A DNA stretch of 10,265 nt from an uncultured Bacillota bacterium (GTDB taxonomy: Bacteria; Bacillota_I; Bacilli_A; RFN20; CAG-826): assembly GCA_949298295.1 (NCBI GenBank), contig CASFWS010000026.1:1-10265 (forward strand), in the 5' to 3' direction. The notes below the pieces were generated by a model. The model saw only the letters and a program-made list of their open reading frames with translations. It made no database searches and had not been told where the DNA came from. Every line of letters starts with the position of its first letter. The first letter of the stretch is position 1. The position numbers and the translations under genes were made by a program. Below are positions 7,880 through 10,265 of this stretch, one piece after another.

Positions 7880-7891
7880 CTTCATGAAGAG
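7878..7891 (+). promoter_or_regulatory. Perfect 14-base palindrome at the tRNA-Arg -35 region
   Basis: CTCTTCATGAAGAG is its own reverse complement with no loop. It sits between the tRNA-Pro terminator and the tRNA-Arg -10 box and covers the expected -35 position (7881-7886). A dimeric DNA-binding protein could use such a site, but no regulator is identified and the palindrome could be chance. Confidence 0.3.
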
Positions 7892-7909
7892 GGGTTGGGG
7901 TGCTATGAT
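7881..7909 (+). promoter_or_regulatory. Likely extended -10 promoter for tRNA-Arg
   Basis: TGC-TATGAT (7901-7909) is an extended -10 element like the one before tRNA-Pro. The -35 position at a 17-bp spacing, TTCATG, is poor (three of six), as is common for extended -10 promoters. The predicted start near 7916 leaves only a few leader bases before the tRNA at 7919. Confidence 0.55.
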
Positions 7910-7918
7910 AGGCCCGCT

Positions 7919-7994
7919 GTCCACGTAGCTCAGGGGATAGAGCGACCGCCTCCTAAGCGGTAGGTCGCAGGTTCGATTCCTGCCGTGGACGCCA
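7919..7994 (+). tRNA. tRNA-Arg, anticodon CCU
   Basis: A 76-base tRNA with encoded CCA. The acceptor arms GTCCACG (7919-7925) and CGTGGAC (7984-7990) pair fully. The anticodon stem ACCGC (7945-7949) pairs with GCGGT (7957-7961). The loop CTCCTAA gives anticodon CCT (CCU in RNA) at 7952-7954, reading AGG, a rare codon in this G+C-rich DNA. The D arm (TAGCTCAGGGGATAGAGC) and the T arm (GGTTCGATTCC) are standard. Confidence 0.98.
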
Positions 7995-8005
7995 TCGGAA
8001 ATGAC

Positions 8006-8030
8006 GCGGGGTCTAGGCTCCGTTTTTTCT
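8006..8030 (+). terminator. Rho-independent terminator after tRNA-Arg
   Basis: GCGGGG (8006-8011) pairs with CTCCGT (8018-8023), with two G-T wobbles and a 6-base loop. A run of six T (8023-8028) follows. The stem is short, but its place just after the tRNA and the T run support it. Confidence 0.65.
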
Positions 8031-8279
8031 TTGCTGAACAACTTGGCGGCACTCGCCAATAAAGCAAATCGGGAGCATAGTGGATTTTTTTGAGGATTGC
8101 CCCTCTTCCTATCTCTTCATGGCCGATTGACTTCCTGGCCTGGCTTGGCTTTCGCGGAAAGACGGTTCCTTGGCCAAATTAGGCCTATTCCAAATGAGGG
8201 AACGTTCGATTGGCAAATGCTTTCCCATTTCCTGCTTGGGGCGTACTTGCCGGCCGACCTCAATATTGGCCTGCCAATC
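8031..8279. other. Gene-free stretch rich in TTGGC/GCCAA inverted repeats
   Basis: I see no credible gene here. Short open frames lack a ribosome binding site and would run through the terminator at 8280-8302. The stretch has several palindromic elements: TTGGCG/CGCCAA with a 5-base loop (8043-8059), TTGGCCAA (8170-8177), ATTGGC/GCCAAT with a 2-base loop (8265-8278), and GATTGGCA (8208-8215) inverted to TGCCAATC (8272-8279). TTGGCCAA also occurs in coding DNA of this window (near 1134 and 5114), so part of this may be background. A run of seven T lies at 8085-8091 without a clear stem before it. Confidence 0.4.
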
Positions 8280-8302
8280 AAAAAAAGAGCCCATGAGGGC
8301 TC
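8280..8302 (-). terminator. Rho-independent terminator of the minus-strand PII-like gene
   Basis: Read on the minus strand, GAGCCC and GGGCTC form a 6-bp perfect stem around a 4-base loop, followed by seven T (plus-strand A at 8280-8286). It lies 15 bases after the stop codon of the minus-strand gene. The plus-strand reading has no T tract, so it acts in one direction only. Confidence 0.9.
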
Positions 8303-8317
8303 AGGTCAAACTAAGAT

Positions 8318-8650
8318 TTAGAAGCTGCCTTCGAAATCGTGGATCGGAAGAACGAACATAGCGCCGTGGATGGCGGAGAAGTTGCCTGTATGGGTCCGAA
8401 TCATTTCCTTCAGGGCTTCGAGCTTTTCTTCGTCGACGATGACGAAGATCGTGGCGTTTTGGCCCGCCTCATGGGTGTCTTCGGCAATTTGGGAGAGGCT
8501 TAGGACGGCTTTGAAGTTGTCATTGTGAAGAATGTGCTTCAGCGATTGGGTTTTTATCAAGGAGCCGTTGTAACCGCTTTCGATGATGTCGCTATAAAGC
8601 TCGTCGGTGGCGTGGCCGCGTTCGAGGACGGAAAAGAGAATCTTCTTCAT
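8318..8650 (-). CDS. Small PII-like signalling protein, DarA/YaaQ-like (110 aa)
   Basis: A cytoplasmic protein without signal peptide or membrane segment. Its layout suggests two beta-alpha-beta units of a ferredoxin-like fold: strand KKILFSVL, helix ATDELYSDIIESG, strand with LIKTQSL, a long loop (roughly residues 40-65), strand NATIFVIV, helix EEKLEALKEMIRT, and a last strand GAMFVLPI. The C-terminal FVLPIHDFEGSF resembles the end of DarA/YaaQ (cyclic-di-AMP receptor) proteins, such as FVLPVEEF. The glycine-rich ligand loop of DarA (TTGGFL) is not visible, so the ligand may differ. PII, CutA-like or an unnamed PII-like family are alternatives. Translation signals are good: GGAG (plus 8658-8661) is 7 bases from the ATG. 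The gene is a single cistron with its own promoter and terminator, divergent from tRNA-Ala. The gene is well supported; the family is inferred from pattern. Confidence 0.85.
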   Translation of the reverse strand: MKKILFSVLERGHATDELYSDIIESGYNGSLIKTQSLKHILHNDNFKAVLSLSQIAEDTHEAGQNATIFVIVDEEKLEALKEMIRTHTGNFSAIHGAMFVLPIHDFEGSF

Positions 8651-8670
8651 GCTAAATCTCCGGACGCCTA

Positions 8671-8698
8671 ATTATAGAAAAAGTTCCTTGCCCGTCAT
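8671..8698 (-). promoter_or_regulatory. Sigma-A-type promoter for the PII-like gene
   Basis: On the minus strand, ATGACG (plus 8693-8698; four of six -35 bases) is separated by 16 bp from a perfect TATAAT (plus 8671-8676). A GGAG ribosome binding site (plus 8658-8661) follows. The predicted start leaves a leader of about 14-16 bases. Confidence 0.75.
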
Positions 8699-8756
8699 CA
8701 CCATTTTTGGCTATGAGGAATGCATTGTGTTCTTTCCGCGATTTCCAAAAAAGGAA

Positions 8757-8786
8757 TTGACAGAGCATCCATAGTGGGCATATATT
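8757..8786 (+). promoter_or_regulatory. Strong promoter for tRNA-Ala
   Basis: A perfect -35 TTGACA (8757-8762) is followed, after an 18-bp spacer, by TATATT (8781-8786). The start would be near 8793, about 17 bases before the mature tRNA. It is the closest match to the vegetative consensus among the plus-strand promoters here. Confidence 0.8.
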
Positions 8787-8809
8787 TCTTCTCGCGACAT
8801 CGCACGATT

Positions 8810-8885
8810 GGGGCGTTAGCTCAGCTGGGAGAGCGCCTCCATGGCATGGAGGAGGTCGAGAGTTCGATCCTCTTACGCTCCACCA
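8810..8885 (+). tRNA. tRNA-Ala, anticodon GGC
   Basis: A 76-base tRNA with encoded CCA. The acceptor arms GGGGCGT (8810-8816) and ACGCTCC (8875-8881) pair with one wobble. The anticodon stem CCTCC (8836-8840) pairs with GGAGG (8848-8852). The loop ATGGCAT gives anticodon GGC at 8843-8845, reading GCC and GCT. The T arm contains GTTCGATCC. The discriminator is A8882, followed by CCA at 8883-8885. Confidence 0.98.
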
Positions 8886-8896
8886 ATCGAAACCTG

Positions 8897-8919
8897 GCCC
8901 TCGTTCGAGGGCTTTTTTT
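8897..8919 (+). terminator. Rho-independent terminator after tRNA-Ala
   Basis: GCCCTC (8897-8902) pairs perfectly with GAGGGC (8907-8912) around GTTC, followed by seven T (8913-8919). It separates the tRNA from the downstream glycosidase gene. Confidence 0.93.
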
Positions 8920-8946
8920 GTCGTTTCGCGGCCTTGTCGATTCTCG

Positions 8947-8975
8947 GTGAAATCTATTGTCTTTGCCGTTATACT
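8947..8975 (+). promoter_or_regulatory. Candidate promoter for the GH3 glycosidase gene
   Basis: GTGAAA (8947-8952; four of six -35 bases) and TATACT (8970-8975; five of six -10 bases) are 17 bp apart. The predicted start near 8982 gives a leader of about 47 bases before the ATG at 9029. No clear operator or catabolite-repression (cre) site is visible. Confidence 0.5.
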
Positions 8976-9028
8976 AGACCGGTGGGCGTTTTACGTTTTT
9001 GATAAGATAAAGGACTTTTGCAATAGAA

Positions 9029-10265
9029 ATGAACGAATTGGAGAAAGCAAGGGAATTGGTTACGAAGCTTCCGGCGAAAAGCAAAGCCCGCCTCCTTTAC
9101 GGCGATGGTTTTTGGAAAACGGCTTCTTGCAAGAAAGCCGGCCTTCCCACCGTCGTCATGCATGACGGTCCTTTGGGTCTTCGGATACCTTCCAAGAAAG
9201 GGACTTATGGGCTCCCTGCCGTTTGCTTTCCTTCGCCAGCTTGCCTAGCGTCTTCTTTTTCGGAAAAGATGGTGTTCCGGGTTGGCGAGATGATGGGCTT
9301 GGAAGCGCTCTATCACAATACCGACCTTCTTTTGGCCCCGGGCGTCAACATCAAGCGCAATCCCTTGTGCGGGCGAAACTTCGAGTACTATGGCGAAGAT
9401 CCTCTTCTCAACGGGAAGATGGGATCATCGTTCATCCGTGGGGTCCAATCCACAGGCGAGGGAGCGACCCTCAAGCACTTCCTTGCGAACAATCAAGAAT
9501 ATCGCCGCTTTACTTATAGTGCGGAGATCGATGAGCGGGCCCTCCACGAGATTTACCTTAGGCCCTTCGAGATTGCCCTGAAGGAAGGACACCCGTGGGC
9601 CCTAATGTCTTCTTACAACAAGGTCAACGGCGTTCAAATGGCCTCCAATGATTTCTTCCTGAAAGGCTTGGTCAAGGGAGAATGGGAATACGATGGGTGC
9701 ATCGTAAGCGACTGGGCCGGGTCGGCCGAACCTGTTTCAGACCACGGGAAGGGTCTCGACCTTGAAATGCCAATGGCTTCGAGGCGCAGGCAGGCCGAAA
9801 TCCTCTCGGCTGTCGCGGACGGCACTTTGAGTCAGGAAGACGTCGACGAATCTGCGGCCCGCGTCCTTTCCTTGGCCATTCGGAAAAGCGAGCGCCAAGA
9901 AGCCTTCAAGGCCTGGAATCCGGGCATGGGGCGGATGGTAGCCCGCCAAGCGGCGGCCGCGAGCATCGTCCTTGCCAAGAACGATCGAGACTTCCTCCCG
10001 TTCAAGGACGACCGCGGCTTGGCGGTCATTGGGGCGGCAGCCGAAGTAAGCCATATCCAAGGTTCCGGCTCAAGCTACGTGACCCCGACCAAAGTCTCTT
10101 CCTTTCTTGACGTCATCGGATTCAAATCCGAGCATGGCGCAAGATACGCCCGGGGTTATGCCTACGGGGAGAAGGGCTTCGATGCGGATGCTTTGAGGGC
10201 CGAGGCTGTCGAGCTTGGCCGGATAAGCAAGAAAGTCATCCTCTTTATGGCTCTTCCTCTATTGG
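9029..10265 (+). CDS. Glycoside hydrolase family 3, beta-glucosidase type, 3' end outside window
   Basis: A retaining exo-acting glycosidase likely to release terminal sugars such as glucose from beta-linked oligosaccharides or glucosides; the exact substrate cannot be read. 412 codons are visible; family members are often 700-850 residues. N-terminal barrel motifs: GDGFWKT (25-31), DGPLGLR (46-52), PGVNIKRNPLCGRNFEYYGEDP (104-125, given in parts: NIKR 107-110, CGRNFEY 114-120), KHFLANNQE (149-157), SSYNKVNG (194-201). VSDW contains the expected nucleophile D228, and GLDLEMP follows. The second domain begins with ASIVLAKN and has QGSGSSYVTPTKV. The acid/base region lies beyond the window. No signal peptide is seen, so the enzyme is probably cytoplasmic and acts on imported sugars. 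An in-frame TAA at 9008 and the only in-frame ATG fix the start; AAAGGA (9009-9014) is 14 bases away, a rather long spacing. Confidence 0.93.
   Translation, partial: MNELEKARELVTKLPAKSKARLLYGDGFWKTASCKKAGLPTVVMHDGPLGLRIPSKKGTYGLPAVCFPSPACLASSFSEKMVFRVGEMMGLEALYHNTDLLLAPGVNIKRNPLCGRNFEYYGEDPLLNGKMGSSFIRGVQSTGEGATLKHFLANNQEYRRFTYSAEIDERALHEIYLRPFEIALKEGHPWALMSSYNKVNGVQMASNDFFLKGLVKGEWEYDGCIVSDWAGSAEPVSDHGKGLDLEMPMASRRRQAEILSAVADGTLSQEDVDESAARVLSLAIRKSERQEAFKAWNPGMGRMVARQAAAASIVLAKNDRDFLPFKDDRGLAVIGAAAEVSHIQGSGSSYVTPTKVSSFLDVIGFKSEHGARYARGYAYGEKGFDADALRAEAVELGRISKKVILFMALPLL

Noticed and set aside
7919..8030. tRNA-Arg as an integration (attachment) site
   Set aside because: No repeat of the tRNA 3' end, no integrase and no mobile-element gene is visible in the window.
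7730..8059. A minus-strand open frame of 109 codons over tRNA-Pro and tRNA-Arg
   Set aside because: It is the antisense of two clear tRNA genes and two terminators. Its translation has the familiar tRNA-antisense look (RNRTCDLPLRRR and similar), a known source of false protein entries.
8097..8321. A 74-codon plus-strand open frame in the gene-free gap
   Set aside because: It starts without a ribosome binding site, crosses the minus-strand terminator and enters the convergent gene. Its translation shows no recognisable pattern.
8720..8950. A plus-strand open frame that covers tRNA-Ala
   Set aside because: It translates through the tRNA and its terminator. The tRNA fold is unambiguous.
1..10265. 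CRISPR array, insertion sequence, toxin-antitoxin or phage genes
   Set aside because: I saw no regularly spaced direct repeats, no transposase or integrase motifs with flanking inverted repeats, and no small paired genes.

Overview
The window looks like chromosomal DNA from a Gram-positive-lineage bacterium (Bacillota or a close relative). The evidence is a PolC-type replicative DNA polymerase and the gene order cdsA-dxr-rseP-polC, the core of the cdsA-dxr-rasP-proS-polC block known from Bacillus subtilis. proS is absent from its usual place between rseP and polC. The DNA is visibly G+C-rich, with C or G favoured at third codon positions. All three tRNA genes encode their own CCA end. dxr indicates isoprenoid synthesis through the MEP (non-mevalonate) pathway. 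I cannot name a genus.

Region 1 (1-3175): a tight plus-strand operon of cdsA (5' end outside the window), dxr and rseP. cdsA and dxr overlap by 4 bases; dxr and rseP are 5 bases apart. The products make CDP-diacylglycerol for phospholipids, carry out the first committed step of isoprenoid synthesis, and cleave membrane proteins within the bilayer.

Region 2 (3176-7710): a 71-base gap with two weak hairpins, then a complete polC with a strong ribosome binding site. It carries OB, PHP, inserted 3'-5' exonuclease, palm, zinc-binding and C-terminal clamp-binding elements.

Region 3 (7711-8028): tRNA-Pro(CGG) and tRNA-Arg(CCU), each with a likely promoter and terminator. No terminator is visible between polC and tRNA-Pro. 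About 250 bases after tRNA-Arg hold no gene that I can support.

Region 4 (8280-8912): a minus-strand gene for a 110-residue protein that resembles PII-like/DarA (YaaQ) signalling proteins, with its own promoter, ribosome binding site and terminator. It is divergent from tRNA-Ala(GGC), which has a consensus -35 box and a strong terminator.

Region 5 (8913-10265): a likely promoter and the first 412 codons of a glycoside hydrolase family 3 beta-glucosidase-type enzyme, cut by the window end.

Most of the window is housekeeping. I found no convincing undescribed system. The best items for a second look are the PII-like protein, the unusual middle domain of RseP, a perfect 14-base palindrome at the tRNA-Arg promoter, the missing proS, and a palindrome-rich gene-free stretch.
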